A stretch of 46,640 nucleotides of DNA from Lachnospiraceae bacterium OF09-6 (lineage in GTDB: Bacteria; Bacillota; Clostridia; Lachnospirales; Lachnospiraceae), in NCBI GenBank assembly GCA_003435055.1, contig QUMM01000027.1, positions 1-46,640 of the forward strand. The letters run 5' to 3'. Position numbers and translations under genes: made by a program. Positions 18,956-27,764 of the stretch are shown in pieces. The notes under the pieces were generated by a model that worked only from the letters and a program-made list of their open reading frames with translations, searched no databases and was not told where the DNA came from. Position 1 is the stretch's first letter. Each line of letters begins with the position of its first letter.

Positions 18956-19327
18956 TTATTTTATTGCAATTGCTTCAATCTCCAGCAGTACATCCTTTGG
19001 TAATCGTGCAACTTCCACACAAGATCTTGCCGGGAAAGTACCAGTGAAGTAGTCAGCATAAATGGCATTGATCTTACCAAAATCCTCCATATTCTTGATA
19101 AACACGGTTGTCTTTACTACTTTTTCAATAGAACTGCCTGCCTCTGCAAGAAGGGCTGCAATATTAGAAAATGCCTGCTTTGCCTGCGCTTCCACACCTT
19201 CCGGAATCTCTCCTGTTGCCGGATTTACCGGAATCTGGCCAGAAGTATAAACCATTCCATTCACCTCGATAGCCTGTGAATACGGTCCGATTGCTGCCGG
19301 TGCTTTGTCTGTACTGATAACGTTCAT
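18956..19327 (-). CDS. ridA: RidA family reactive intermediate deaminase
   Basis: 123 residues from the ATG at 19327, where GGAGG lies about 8 bases upstream; the earlier methionine has no such site. RidA hydrolyses reactive enamines and imines released by PLP enzymes. The family signatures [23 protein letters not shown] and the C-terminal [21 protein letters not shown] are complete; the arginine in ARSCVEV binds substrate carboxylate. Third gene after the thioesterase and cvfB. Confidence 0.95.
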   Translation of the reverse strand: MNVISTDKAPAAIGPYSQAIEVNGMVYTSGQIPVNPATGEIPEGVEAQAKQAFSNIAALLAEAGSSIEKVVKTTVFIKNMEDFGKINAIYADYFTGTFPARSCVEVARLPKDVLLEIEAIAIK

Positions 19328-19362
19328 GTCTTTTTCCTCCTTATGTGATTTCATTGTTTACA

Positions 19363-20199
19363 TTATTTTATCTTACGAATTGCTCTTTCCGTAATTTCGA
19401 TGCGTCCTTCTTTTAATAAATGGCCAACTGCACGCTTAAATGCATTCTTGCTTAATCCCATCTCTCGCTTGATGACTTCCGGAGATGCCTTATCTGTGAA
19501 CGGAAGCACCCCTGAAAATTCTTCGATCGCCAGCATCACAGCTTCCGCATCTTCATCAATCTGCAGATACGCCTTTTCTCTTGCAGACAGATCCAGCTTG
19601 CCATCTTCTTTCACTCCGGTTACTCTTGCAGAAATCTCCTCTCCGATCCGATACTTTCCCGCTGCTTCTTTCTGTGGAATCAAACCGGAATAACGATTGT
19701 CCACCGCCACGAATACCCCGAATCGTTCACTGATCTGATAGATCGTCCCTGTCACATGATCGTCTTTCTTGTATGGCGAATCAGTCTGCAGATATTCGTA
19801 AACATTCATCGTGGCACAAAGACGGCCACTTTTATCTACATATAATGCTGCCAGACATTCCTCTCCATCGCGCACTTTCCTGGTCTGCTGCTTAAACGGA
19901 AGCAGAATATCTTTTTCCAGTCCCCAGTCCAGAAATGCTCCAATCTTTGCCACTTCTTTTACTTTCAGCATTCCCACCTGTCCCAGTTCCAGCTTCGGCT
20001 GTCTGGTAGTGGCAATCAGCCGGTCTTTGGAATCCTTATATAAAAATACATTCAGTTCGTCACCGTTCACGGCATGCTCAGGTACTTCCTTCTTTGGAAG
20101 AAGCACACGTTCCTCTTCTGCACCTTCTTCTGCCAGATATACTCCAAAATCTGTTCTTTTTACAATCTTTAATGTCTGTCTCTTTCCTAATTCTAACAT
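19363..20199 (-). CDS. cvfB: CvfB-like S1/RNA-binding protein
   Basis: 278 residues. Three S1-like OB domains in a row (about 1-60, 65-130, 140-210; GVYLAEEG, GAFLDWGLEKDILLPF, FGVFVAVDNRYSGLIP) and a C-terminal winged helix (PEVIKREMGLSKNAFKRAVGHLLKEG). In Staphylococcus CvfB binds RNA and affects virulence gene expression. Its general role in Clostridia is not established. It lies 11 bases after the thioesterase gene. Confidence 0.9.
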   Translation of the reverse strand: MLELGKRQTLKIVKRTDFGVYLAEEGAEEERVLLPKKEVPEHAVNGDELNVFLYKDSKDRLIATTRQPKLELGQVGMLKVKEVAKIGAFLDWGLEKDILLPFKQQTRKVRDGEECLAALYVDKSGRLCATMNVYEYLQTDSPYKKDDHVTGTIYQISERFGVFVAVDNRYSGLIPQKEAAGKYRIGEEISARVTGVKEDGKLDLSAREKAYLQIDEDAEAVMLAIEEFSGVLPFTDKASPEVIKREMGLSKNAFKRAVGHLLKEGRIEITERAIRKIK

Positions 20200-20210
20200 A
20201 TATTCTTCAC

Positions 20211-20933
20211 CTAATCTGTCTTTCCTGTTTTACAAAATTCCACTACTGCAAAAGATCTGCCTTCTGCACCACGCAAATCCACCGTCACATAGTCCTCTTC
20301 TACACTGACCACCGGGCAGATCACATCTCCCAGTACAGCCTGGCTCTTATATTCTGCCCTTACTCTGGCAATCTTCCAGTCCTTGGGGATATACTCCTGT
20401 GCCATATCAATGTACTGTGCATTGTTCACATGATGGTTCGTATCCAGATGATGTCTGCATACTTTAAATGCTTCTCTGGCCACGCCGCCTTCCGGTATCT
20501 TGATCTTACGGGAAATCTTCCCCATCTCCAGCGCTGGTTCCATTGGATAGGCTTCCTGTACTTCCTGATCTACCCGCACCGGATGGCCAGTGTGAAGATC
20601 TACGTAGATCCAAAGGGAATTGGCACAGGCAAGTGTTCTGCCACCCCGATCCAGCATACGGTAGTTACGTTCTCCCTGAAACCCTTTAAATGCGTGAGCC
20701 CAGGTCTGAACTGTCACTTCTTCTCCCAGTACAGGCAGTCTCACCAGTTCAATCTGCCAGTAAGCCAACACCCATACTTTACCTTTTGCCAGCATATCAT
20801 CTACACCATTCCCCAGTTCTTCTGACTGAAATGTACTGCAATCCTGGAAATAATTGATCAGCCCCGGCAGGGTCAGGCTCTTCTCTTCTCCGGTCTCACT
20901 ATATCGGATACGACTCTGAAACTGATACGGCAT
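20211..20933 (-). CDS. Acyl-ACP thioesterase
   Basis: 240 residues from the ATG at 20933 with AAAGGAG upstream. Releases fatty acids from acyl carrier protein. It has two hot-dog domains: the first with GLINYFQDCSTFQSEELG and the helix-strand block to about 130, the second with RHHLDTNHHVNNAQYIDMA, the plant FatA/FatB-like active-site segment (N-x-H). Length matches bacterial members (about 240). First gene of the unit thioesterase-cvfB-ridA. Confidence 0.92.
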   Translation of the reverse strand: MPYQFQSRIRYSETGEEKSLTLPGLINYFQDCSTFQSEELGNGVDDMLAKGKVWVLAYWQIELVRLPVLGEEVTVQTWAHAFKGFQGERNYRMLDRGGRTLACANSLWIYVDLHTGHPVRVDQEVQEAYPMEPALEMGKISRKIKIPEGGVAREAFKVCRHHLDTNHHVNNAQYIDMAQEYIPKDWKIARVRAEYKSQAVLGDVICPVVSVEEDYVTVDLRGAEGRSFAVVEFCKTGKTD

Positions 20934-20979
20934 AGCTATCTCCTTTTTGTTCCTGTAATTAAATATTCTCCTGCAATGG

Positions 20980-21008
20980 ATTATAACAAAAAAAGTAATG
21001 GATGCAAA
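20980..21008 (-). promoter_or_regulatory. Likely promoter of thioesterase-cvfB-ridA
   Basis: On the minus strand TATAAT (20980-20985) with TTGCAT (21002-21007) 16 bases upstream, about 47 bases before the start codon and just after the tRNA terminator. Confidence 0.55.
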
Positions 21009-21030
21009 GTGGGTTTTTCGTCGTTCGTAC

Positions 21031-21060
21031 AAAAAAAGAGATGTTCAAACGAACATCTCT
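21031..21060 (-). terminator. Terminator of tRNA-Gln
   Basis: A 10-bp perfect stem (21037-21046 with 21051-21060), loop of four, then T6 on the minus strand. It begins 7 bases after the tRNA 3' end. Confidence 0.9.
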
Positions 21061-21066
21061 GAAAAG

Positions 21067-21138
21067 CTGGGCTACAAGGATTCGAACCTTGAAATGACGG
21101 AGTCAGAGTCCGTTGCCTTACCATTTGGCGATAGCCAA
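21067..21138 (-). tRNA. tRNA-Gln, anticodon CUG
   Basis: 72-nt cloverleaf on the minus strand. The anticodon stem ACGGA/UCCGU encloses the loop CUCUGAC, so the anticodon is CUG and reads CAG. The T-arm is CAAGG-UUCGAAU-CCUUG and the D-arm has GCC...GGUAAGGC. The acceptor UUGGCUA against UAGCCCA has one mismatch (position 2, U-C). If one G had been dropped from GGG near 21135 the stem would pair perfectly, so this may be the same one-base error type seen in nearby genes. CCA is not encoded. Confidence 0.92.
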
Positions 21139-21154
21139 TGTCACAACACAATGT

Positions 21155-21183
21155 ATTCTATACTAACCTTTTCAAAAATGCAA
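21155..21183 (-). promoter_or_regulatory. Promoter of tRNA-Gln
   Basis: Minus strand TTGCAT (21178-21183), 17-base spacer, TAGAAT (21155-21160), about 16 bases before the tRNA 5' end. Confidence 0.65.
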
Positions 21184-21235
21184 GTACTTTTTTAAAATTA
21201 TTTCAATTTTTTTTGAAAAAGTCTTGTTTTATATG

Positions 21236-21264
21236 TTGCTTATCTACTTATTTAATGCTATAAT
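21236..21264 (+). promoter_or_regulatory. Sigma-A promoter of the folate operon
   Basis: TTGCTT (21236-21241), 17-base spacer and a perfect TATAAT (21259-21264). The transcript would begin around 21271, just before a small hairpin (ACTGGT...ACCAG) and the riboswitch. Confidence 0.75.
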
Positions 21265-21294
21265 CCTTGCGACTGGTAAAATACCAGACAGAAG

Positions 21295-21405
21295 CTATTA
21301 TGCAAAATAGGATTTCATGCGTCAAGTGTTCCGTGGATGGGGAGTTGCCATAGAAACGAAAAGCTCGTCTTACGATATGAGATTCGCACCCGTTGCAACA
21401 TATAG
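21295..21405 (+). promoter_or_regulatory. Tetrahydrofolate (THF) riboswitch
   Basis: Upstream of folE. Conserved-looking core pieces appear in the expected order: GCGTCAAGTG, GATGGGG, GAAACGAAAAGCTCG, then CGCACCCGTTGCA near the 3' end. The closing helix is CTATTATG (21295-21302) with CATATAG (21399-21405, one bulge). This matches what I remember of the THF-I aptamer found before folate genes of Clostridia. No terminator hairpin separates it from folE, and 135 bases lie between aptamer and start, so the output may be at the translation or RNA-stability level. Identification is by eye. Confidence 0.75.
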
Positions 21406-21540
21406 ATGCCATACATCTTGATTGTGAAGGGACAGTAAATTTTTGTAACTTATTACTTGATCAGGATGTTTTTTTATGTCATTTTTCAACTCTTTGGAAA
21501 CATTCTGATTACTATCATTTCAGGAGGTTTACCTATCATT

Positions 21541-22101
21541 ATGATGATGGATCACGAAAAGATTAAAGAAGGTGTCCGCCTTATGCTGGAGGGCATCGGA
21601 GAAGATATTCACAGAGAGGGGCTGCTGGATACACCGGATCGTATTGCCAGAATGTGTGAACAGATCTATGGCGGTCTTTACGAAAATGCAGCTACCCATC
21701 TTTCCAAGCAGTTCCATGCAACCAATAATAATATTGTATTAGAGAAAGATATCACTTTCTACTCAACCTGCGAGCATCATTTACTCCCATTTTATGGCAA
21801 GGCACACGTTGCCTACATTCCAGATCAGCGTGTGGCAGGTTTAAGCAAACTGGCAAGAACGGTAGAAGTATTTGCCAGAAGACCTCAGATTCAGGAGAAT
21901 CTGACTGCACAGATTGCCGATGCACTGGAAGAATACCTGCAGCCAAAGGGCGTTATGGTCATGATCGAAGCCGAACATATGTGCATGACCATGCGTGGCG
22001 TCCAGAAGCCTGGCAGTAAGACAGTTACCACCATTGTGCGTGGTGCTTTTGCTGAAGACTTCACACTGCAGCAGACATTCCTGCAGATGGTGAAAGGCTG
22101 A
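21541..22101 (+). CDS. folE: GTP cyclohydrolase I
   Basis: 186 residues. First step of folate synthesis: GTP to dihydroneopterin triphosphate. Zinc ligands are C77 and H80 (CEHHLLPF) and C148 (HMCMTMRGV); the substrate loop is RRPQIQEN. Three ATG codons in a row follow AGGAGG at 21522-21527; I use the first, though the second or third is equally possible. First gene of the riboswitch-controlled operon, with only 3 bases to the next gene. Confidence 0.96.
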   Translation: MMMDHEKIKEGVRLMLEGIGEDIHREGLLDTPDRIARMCEQIYGGLYENAATHLSKQFHATNNNIVLEKDITFYSTCEHHLLPFYGKAHVAYIPDQRVAGLSKLARTVEVFARRPQIQENLTAQIADALEEYLQPKGVMVMIEAEHMCMTMRGVQKPGSKTVTTIVRGAFAEDFTLQQTFLQMVKG

Positions 22102-22104
22102 TCT

Positions 22105-22587
22105 ATGAAACGAATACAGGATATTTTTACCCATCCGCTTTATCAGGAACAGCTATCGCTCCTGATGGATGCCGAAAAGGACCGCATCTTCTGTCGCCAT
22201 ACTGTCGAGCATTTTCTGGATGTAGCCAGGCTCATGTATCTGTATAATCTGGAAGATTCCGCTGGTCTCGAAAAGGAACTGATCTACGCTGCTGCTTTCT
22301 TACATGACATTGGCAGATATGAACAGATCGCAAAGGGAACGCCCCACGATATCGCAAGTGCCAGAATGGCTAAGACCATTCTGAATGATTGCGGCTTCTC
22401 TGACAGAGACCTCTTGGCGATCCAGGATGCGATCCTCCATCACAGGGGTAATGAAAATCATGGTGAATCACATCTTGCCCGTTATCTGTACCGTGCTGAC
22501 AAGCAGTCCCGCAACTGCTTCTGCTGTCCTGCCAGCAGGGAATGTAACTGGCCTTTATCGAAAAAAAATATGGAAATTGACTATTAG
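22105..22587 (+). CDS. HD-domain phosphohydrolase in the folate operon
   Basis: 160 residues. Metal-binding HD residues are all present: H36 (TVEHFLDV), H67-D68 (AFLHDIGR) and D132 (YRADKQSR); H112-H113 follow in ILHHRGN. The C-terminus has a four-cysteine cluster (C138, C140, C141, C147; NCFCCPASREC) that may bind metal. It sits between folE and folP. The known pathway needs a phosphatase that converts dihydroneopterin triphosphate to dihydroneopterin, and no Nudix folate gene is present here, so this enzyme is a good candidate for that step. That role is inferred from position. Confidence 0.85.
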   Translation: MKRIQDIFTHPLYQEQLSLLMDAEKDRIFCRHTVEHFLDVARLMYLYNLEDSAGLEKELIYAAAFLHDIGRYEQIAKGTPHDIASARMAKTILNDCGFSDRDLLAIQDAILHHRGNENHGESHLARYLYRADKQSRNCFCCPASRECNWPLSKKNMEIDY

Positions 22588-22611
22588 ATAAAATCAAAAG
22601 GAGTTCCTGTT

Positions 22612-23418
22612 ATGAAAATTGGAAATCATGAATTTGATACAGCAAATGAAACATATATTATGGGCATTCTGAATGTTACCCCAGACTCTTTCTCAGATGG
22701 TGGACGTTTCAACCATATGGATGAGGCTCTCCGTCATGCAGAAGAGATGATCACAGATGGTGCTGCCATCATTGACATCGGAGGAGAATCTACCAGACCA
22801 GGATATACTGTGCTCTCTGATGAGGAAGAGATTGCCCGTGTGACCCCGGTCATCGAAGCAGTAAAGTCCCGTTTCGACATTCCTGTCTCCATTGATACTT
22901 ATAAGGGAAATGTGGCAGAGGCAGCTCTTCAGGCCGGTGCTGATCTGGTCAACGATATCTGGGGCTTTAAGTTTGACTTCAAAGTTGCCGAAATGACTGC
23001 AAAGTATCAGTCAGCCTGCTGTCTGATGCACAACCGCAAGGAAGCCGTCTATGACAATTTTCTTCAGGATATGGTAAAAGATATGGAAGAGTCCATAGCT
23101 ATCGCACGAAAAGCCGGTGTGGCAGATGATAAAATCATGCTGGATCCGGGTGTAGGCTTTGGTAAGACCTATGAGATGAATCTGGAAGCTATCAACCATG
23201 TAGATGTACTGCTTCCTCTGGGATTCCCGGTTCTTCTTGGCACTTCCAGAAAATCTGTCATCGGTAATACCTTAAATCTTCCGGTTGATCAGCGTGTGGA
23301 AGGTACTCTTTCTACTACTGTGATCGGTATGCTTCGCGGATGTGCCTTTGTACGTGTACACGATGTAAAAGAGAACAAACGTATTATTGACATGACAAAA
23401 GCTATTTTAAATGCTTAA
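22612..23418 (+). CDS. folP: Dihydropteroate synthase
   Basis: 268 residues. Joins p-aminobenzoate to hydroxymethyl-dihydropterin diphosphate; the sulfonamide target. Signatures: IMGILNVTPDSFSDGG (17-32), IDIGGESTRPG, VNDIWG, LDPGVGFGKTYE and GTSRKSVIG. It has its own ribosome site (AAAGGAG) 25 bases after the HD gene. Full length. Confidence 0.97.
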   Translation: MKIGNHEFDTANETYIMGILNVTPDSFSDGGRFNHMDEALRHAEEMITDGAAIIDIGGESTRPGYTVLSDEEEIARVTPVIEAVKSRFDIPVSIDTYKGNVAEAALQAGADLVNDIWGFKFDFKVAEMTAKYQSACCLMHNRKEAVYDNFLQDMVKDMEESIAIARKAGVADDKIMLDPGVGFGKTYEMNLEAINHVDVLLPLGFPVLLGTSRKSVIGNTLNLPVDQRVEGTLSTTVIGMLRGCAFVRVHDVKENKRIIDMTKAILNA

Positions 23419-23432
23419 CTGAGGTAATACAT

Positions 23433-24254
23433 ATGGATAAGATTACAATCAAGGATCTGGAGATTTACGCCAATCATGGTGTATTTCCAGAAGAAAATGT
23501 ACTTGGTCAAAAGTTTCTGGTGACTGCTGTATTACATACAAGCACCAGAAAAGCGGGACTGACTGACGATCTGACTACTTCCGTGCACTATGGTGAAGTC
23601 AGCCATCTGATCAAAAAAATTGTATGCGAGAATACCTGGAAGCTGCTGGAACGGATCGCCGAAGAAGTGGCTACTACGATTCTTCTTACCTATCCTCTGG
23701 TTTCTCAGGTGGATCTGACCATTAAGAAACCATGGGCCCCGATTGGTCTGCCTCTGGATACGGTATCTGTCGAAATCAGCCGCGGCTGGCACACTGCTTA
23801 TATTGCCCTGGGCTCCAACATGGGCGACAAAGAGGCCTATCTGAAAGGCGCGATTGAAGCATTGGACTCTGCTCCTGACTGTCAGGTAACTGCGGTTTCT
23901 GATTTTCTCATCACAGAGCCTTATGGAGGTGTGGAACAGGATGATTTCTTAAACGGTGCACTGGCACTGCGTACACTGCTTTCTCCTGAAGAACTGTTAG
24001 ACCGTCTTCACGAAATCGAGTATGCGGCCCATAGAGAACGGATCATTCACTGGGGTCCAAGAACTCTGGATCTGGATATTCTGATGTACGATGATCTGGT
24101 ACTGGATACTCCAGATCTGCACATTCCACACATTGAACTACACAAGCGTGACTTTGTACTGATTCCGCTGGCAGAGATTGCACCATGGAAGCGTCATCCG
24201 CTGATTGGCAAAACAGTTGCACAGATGCTGGAAGAAGTAAAAGATAAACGCTAG
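23433..24254 (+). CDS. folBK: Fused dihydroneopterin aldolase / HPPK
   Basis: 273 residues. Residues 1-118 are FolB (DKITIKDLEIYANHGVFPEE), which cleaves dihydroneopterin. Residues 119-273 are FolK (TAYIALGSNMGDKEAYL, then GPRTLDLDILMYDD and LHIPHIELHKRDFVLIPL), which adds pyrophosphate to hydroxymethyl-dihydropterin. Such fusions are common in Clostridia. With FolE and FolP it covers the pterin branch. Last gene of the operon; a hairpin terminator follows. Confidence 0.95.
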   Translation: MDKITIKDLEIYANHGVFPEENVLGQKFLVTAVLHTSTRKAGLTDDLTTSVHYGEVSHLIKKIVCENTWKLLERIAEEVATTILLTYPLVSQVDLTIKKPWAPIGLPLDTVSVEISRGWHTAYIALGSNMGDKEAYLKGAIEALDSAPDCQVTAVSDFLITEPYGGVEQDDFLNGALALRTLLSPEELLDRLHEIEYAAHRERIIHWGPRTLDLDILMYDDLVLDTPDLHIPHIELHKRDFVLIPLAEIAPWKRHPLIGKTVAQMLEEVKDKR

Positions 24255-24266
24255 ATCATATGGGAA

Positions 24267-24297
24267 AAGCCCACGATTTTCGCCGTGGGCTTTATCT
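24267..24297. terminator. Shared terminator between folBK and the MATE gene
   Basis: Stem AAGCCCACG (24267-24275) with CGTGGGCTT (24284-24292), followed by TTATCTGTTT on the plus strand and TTTTCCC on the minus strand. The flanking genes converge here. Confidence 0.8.
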
Positions 24298-24315
24298 GTT
24301 TCGTGCCGAATATAT

Positions 24316-25680
24316 CTAATTTTGCGCTATTTGTCTTAAAATCTTCTTTCTCACAAACCAGAAGCATACCACCTGCAGGGTAATCGTAATTCCCCAGGAG
24401 CCCGGATAGCATACAAACAGGAACCTTAAGGTTCGGTGATGTGGAAAAGCTCCGAAGATCCAGATAATTCTGGTTCCTACTGTTCCGATTATGGAGAGAA
24501 TCATTGGTACACCGGAATGTCCCATTCCACGAAGTGCACCAGGGAACAGATCCATAATGCCACAAAGGAAATACGGCATAATAGTGATGGACATAATCTC
24601 CATGGCGTGGGTAATGACTTCTGGATTACTGGTGTAGATCCGCAAAATCTCCGGACCGAAGAACCAGAAGCAGCTTCCCATGATCAACGCAACCGCAACC
24701 GTCAGCACCAGGCAGTCTCTCAACACCTTGTCCATTCTCTTATAATTTCCCACACCGTAATTCTGGCTCGTAAAACTCATGCAGGCCTGCGTCACTGCAT
24801 TTACCGAAACATATAAGAATCCCATCAGATTATCCGCAGCCGTATAGCCTGCCATAGATACTGATCCAAATGAATTGACCGAAGACTGCAGTAACACATT
24901 GGAAAAATTAATGACTGTGCTTTGTATACCTGCTGGTATCCCTACCTGAAAAATCTGCTTCAGGTAATATTTTTTGATACACAATCTTGAAAAACGCAGT
25001 TGATAACTGCCTTCCGTATGATGGAGACAGCGCAGCACCAGCGTACAGGACAACAGCTGTGAAATCACCGTCGCGATGGCTACCCCTTCTACACTCATAT
25101 GAAATACAATCACAAAAATCATATTCAGGCAGGCATTGGTAATTCCCGATACAATCAGAAACATCAGTGGCCGCTTCGTATCTCCCACTGCCCGCAGAAT
25201 TGCCGCTCCGTAATTGTACATCATGAAAAATGGCATTCCCAGGAAATAAATCCGCATGTATAATGTAGACTTATTAATTACATCCTCTGGGGTTCCCATC
25301 AGTTCCAGCGCGCCTCTGGCAAAAATCTGTCCGATCACCGCCATCATCACACCACTGACCAGCGCCAGCATAATAGCAGTATGTACCGTCTCGGACATCT
25401 CTTTTTCCCGTCCGGAAGCATAGAACCTGGCTGCCAGTACATTAGCTCCTAAGGATACCCCAATAAACAGATTTGTAAAAGTATTAATCAATGCCGTAGT
25501 AGATCCCACCGCTGCAAGAGCCTGGCTCCCGCTGAATCGTCCTACTACGATAACATCCACTGCGTTGAACATCAGCTGCAGAATACTGGACAGCATCAAA
25601 GGCAGCGCAAAGGATATCAGCTTGTCCATAATGGAGCCATGACACATATCAATCTCATATTTATTTTTCTTCAATTCCAT
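24316..25680 (-). CDS. MATE family multidrug/Na+ efflux transporter
   Basis: 454 residues with about 12 membrane helices. Typical MATE start (GSIMDKLISFALPLMLSSILQLMFNAVDVIVVGRF) and an internal repeat in the second half. Exports cationic drugs or metabolites using ion gradients; the substrate cannot be inferred. GGGGAGAG precedes the start. The SseB-like gene lies 21 bases upstream on the same strand and may be co-transcribed. Confidence 0.93.
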   Translation of the reverse strand: MELKKNKYEIDMCHGSIMDKLISFALPLMLSSILQLMFNAVDVIVVGRFSGSQALAAVGSTTALINTFTNLFIGVSLGANVLAARFYASGREKEMSETVHTAIMLALVSGVMMAVIGQIFARGALELMGTPEDVINKSTLYMRIYFLGMPFFMMYNYGAAILRAVGDTKRPLMFLIVSGITNACLNMIFVIVFHMSVEGVAIATVISQLLSCTLVLRCLHHTEGSYQLRFSRLCIKKYYLKQIFQVGIPAGIQSTVINFSNVLLQSSVNSFGSVSMAGYTAADNLMGFLYVSVNAVTQACMSFTSQNYGVGNYKRMDKVLRDCLVLTVAVALIMGSCFWFFGPEILRIYTSNPEVITHAMEIMSITIMPYFLCGIMDLFPGALRGMGHSGVPMILSIIGTVGTRIIWIFGAFPHHRTLRFLFVCYPGSWGITITLQVVCFWFVRKKILRQIAQN

Positions 25681-25701
25681 CTCTCCCCTTTATCCACAAT
25701 T

Positions 25702-26115
25702 CTATTGTTCTGTTCCCACTACAATGTGAATAAGATTCTTATTTAACATCAACGTGCGATTCCATGGATTCAGAATCACACCCTCTATTTTCTCGGTCCG
25801 AAGCGCCATCTGAAACAGTTTTCCAATCTCTGCGGTAAATGCAGACATCACCGCATTACTGCCTTTCATCTGTTCCTCAAAGCTGGTGTATGCTGCAAAC
25901 CACAGCTTTCCTTCTCCCGTCTGCACGGTCTGTATCTGCAGACTGTCCATAGCTCCAGACGGATCCACCGCTACAATCAGATGCCCGCCCTCTTTCATTC
26001 TACGGCGCACCACCGTCAGTGCATGGGCCAGCATCTCCTGTGTCGGTTCCTTCTGCAGCTGCCAGATTGATTCTTCTATCTTCTCATTTCCCTTTAAATT
26101 CTGATCTTTTTCCAT
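25702..26115 (-). CDS. SseB N-terminal domain protein
   Basis: 137 residues. The segment from residue about 60 (GKLWFAAYTSFEEQMKG) to the end (TEKIEGVILNPWNRTLMLNK) matches the SseB domain, first named for enhanced serine sensitivity. The biochemical role is unknown. No signal peptide or membrane helix. Confidence 0.75.
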   Translation of the reverse strand: MEKDQNLKGNEKIEESIWQLQKEPTQEMLAHALTVVRRRMKEGGHLIVAVDPSGAMDSLQIQTVQTGEGKLWFAAYTSFEEQMKGSNAVMSAFTAEIGKLFQMALRTEKIEGVILNPWNRTLMLNKNLIHIVVGTEQ

Positions 26116-26422
26116 ATATCTTCTTTCGCTCCATATCTTTGTCCATACTTTTCTTATACGAAACGGGTCAATTTCATTCTATCAACGTATTTCTTTCAAA
26201 TTAAGACCGCTTACCTATTATAACAGTAATTCAAGAGGAATCCACCCCTAAATTTTCCAAATAATTTCTATTTCATTTTTCAGAATTTCTGTATAACTCA
26301 CACATTTTCCACACATACTACGGTCAACATCGCGTAAGCCGCACTGCATGAACATCGCAGACAGGCTAATGCGGTATAACTATCATGTAAGGGCACTGTC
26401 TGCCCGGAAAGGATCATTCTCT
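26116..26422. other. Intergenic region between divergent genes
   Basis: AT-rich leader between the SseB-like gene (minus) and the coat protein gene (plus). A GGAAAGGA ribosome site at 26406-26413 fixes the coat protein start at 26423. I see no clear sigma-A promoter; a sporulation sigma factor could act here, but I cannot show it. Confidence 0.5.
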
Positions 26423-26881
26423 ATGTTATTAAGTGAAAAAGAACGTGCTGTCATTGAAGATCTTCAGACACAGGAAAAAAGCTGTATCGAAAAATATGGA
26501 CGTTATGCTCAGCAGGCCAAGGATCCTGAACTGAAAAATCTGTTTCAGACTCTTCAGGAAAAGGAGCGAACCCACTATACTTCTCTGTCTAATGTACTGA
26601 ACGGTCAGGTCCCATCCTGCAATTGTAATGACTCGGATGGCCGCAATTATACGCCAAAAGCTACTTACACGGAGATTGCTGTCTCCGAAGACAAGACGCA
26701 GGATGCTTTTCTGGCTACCGATTGCATTGCTACTGAAAAGCTGGTTTCCGGAGAATATAATACGGATGTTTTCGCCTTTGGTTCCAGCGATATCCGAAAG
26801 CTCCTGGCTGATATCCAGGTGGAAGAACAGAATCATGCTGAAATGCTCTACAAATACAAAATGACCAACGGTATGGCGTAA
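26423..26881 (+). CDS. Spore coat protein, CotF-like
   Basis: 152 residues from the ATG at 26423. A ferritin-like helical protein: LLSEKERAVIEDLQTQEKSCIEKYGRYAQQAKDPEL then LQEKERTHY, and a second half with TEKLVSGEYN and VEEQNHAEMLYKY. CotF-type proteins associate with the spore coat. An upstream in-frame ATG at 26348 lacks a ribosome site and would add an atypical extension. A large hairpin follows. Confidence 0.75.
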   Translation: MLLSEKERAVIEDLQTQEKSCIEKYGRYAQQAKDPELKNLFQTLQEKERTHYTSLSNVLNGQVPSCNCNDSDGRNYTPKATYTEIAVSEDKTQDAFLATDCIATEKLVSGEYNTDVFAFGSSDIRKLLADIQVEEQNHAEMLYKYKMTNGMA

Positions 26882-26887
26882 ACCAAT

Positions 26888-26930
26888 GGGACGGAGTTTT
26901 CTGGCTTTCTTGAGCCAGAAACTCCGTCCC
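26888..26930. terminator. Large hairpin between convergent genes
   Basis: An 18-19 bp stem (26888-26906 with 26913-26930, one extra base) rich in G and C. Neither strand has a long T run, so it may act as a weak bidirectional terminator or an mRNA 3' stabiliser. Confidence 0.55.
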
Positions 26931-26936
26931 TGATGG

Positions 26937-27764
26937 TTAACTGTTTTTCCCCAGTGCCTTCTTTCTGGCACGATATTTGGATCGAATATATTTTCCTGCC
27001 TTAGACAAATCTTTTGTTTTCCAGTTCCCTGTCTTCCTGGTTTTGGATGCCAGCAGAGAGCAGGATTCTTTTTTATTACTGAGACTCCAGCAAAAATAGC
27101 TGACATTTTTTTTATTCAGTCTTTTCAACCACTTTCCTGTGGATCCGGTACTGATTCCGCCATTTCCACTTGCTGCTGACATACCGAACTCTGAAACGAT
27201 CACTGCCAAGCTGAGACCAGTTCGGCGTTCCCACAATAATCACTGCATTGGCATCATTTTGCCGAATGACTTTGATAATCTGCTCCGCATAGTCTCTTAT
27301 AGTATTCCAGCTACATCCATTGGGCTCATTGCAGATCTCATAAATCACATTTTTCTGATTCTTATATTGCACCGACATTGTGTCAAAAAAGCTTTTCGCT
27401 TCTTTCAACTGTTTCTTAGGATTACCGTCTTTTAAAATATGCCAGTCTATGATCACGTACATTCCCAGATCTGTGCATATTTTATCCCATTACGAACCTG
27501 CTTCTTCAGATTTTCCTTATTTCCTCCGGCACAATAACCATTATATTCCGAGGTATACATGGCCAGACGCACTGCATTGACTCCCCAGTCATCCCTCAAT
27601 GTTTTAAAAGACGCTTTGTTCACATAAGGCGCTCCCACGTCCCAGTTGATCCCATGGCTGCTGATACCACGAAGCTGAAACTTCTTTCCTGTCCTTTCCC
27701 TTAATACAATTTTTCCTGTGTCTATATTTTTTATTATTTTGCAATGCCTTTTACTTTTTTGCAT
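26937..27764 (-). pseudogene. Glycoside hydrolase family 5 (endoglucanase-like), decayed
   Basis: Three pieces of one GH5 protein. The first (FQLRGISSHGINWDVGAPYV to NGIKYAQ) stops at 27453. The second (MYVIIDWHILKDGNP, then VIYEICNEPNG with the acid/base glutamate, up to GTPNWSQ) is one base out of frame: G is missing at about 27471. The third (VIVSEFGMSAASGNGGIS, with the nucleophile glutamate, to 26937) follows an internal deletion of roughly 50 codons that removes the LHFYA part of the barrel. No signal peptide is left and the 5' end overlaps the MFS stop. It cannot encode a working enzyme. Confidence 0.85.
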
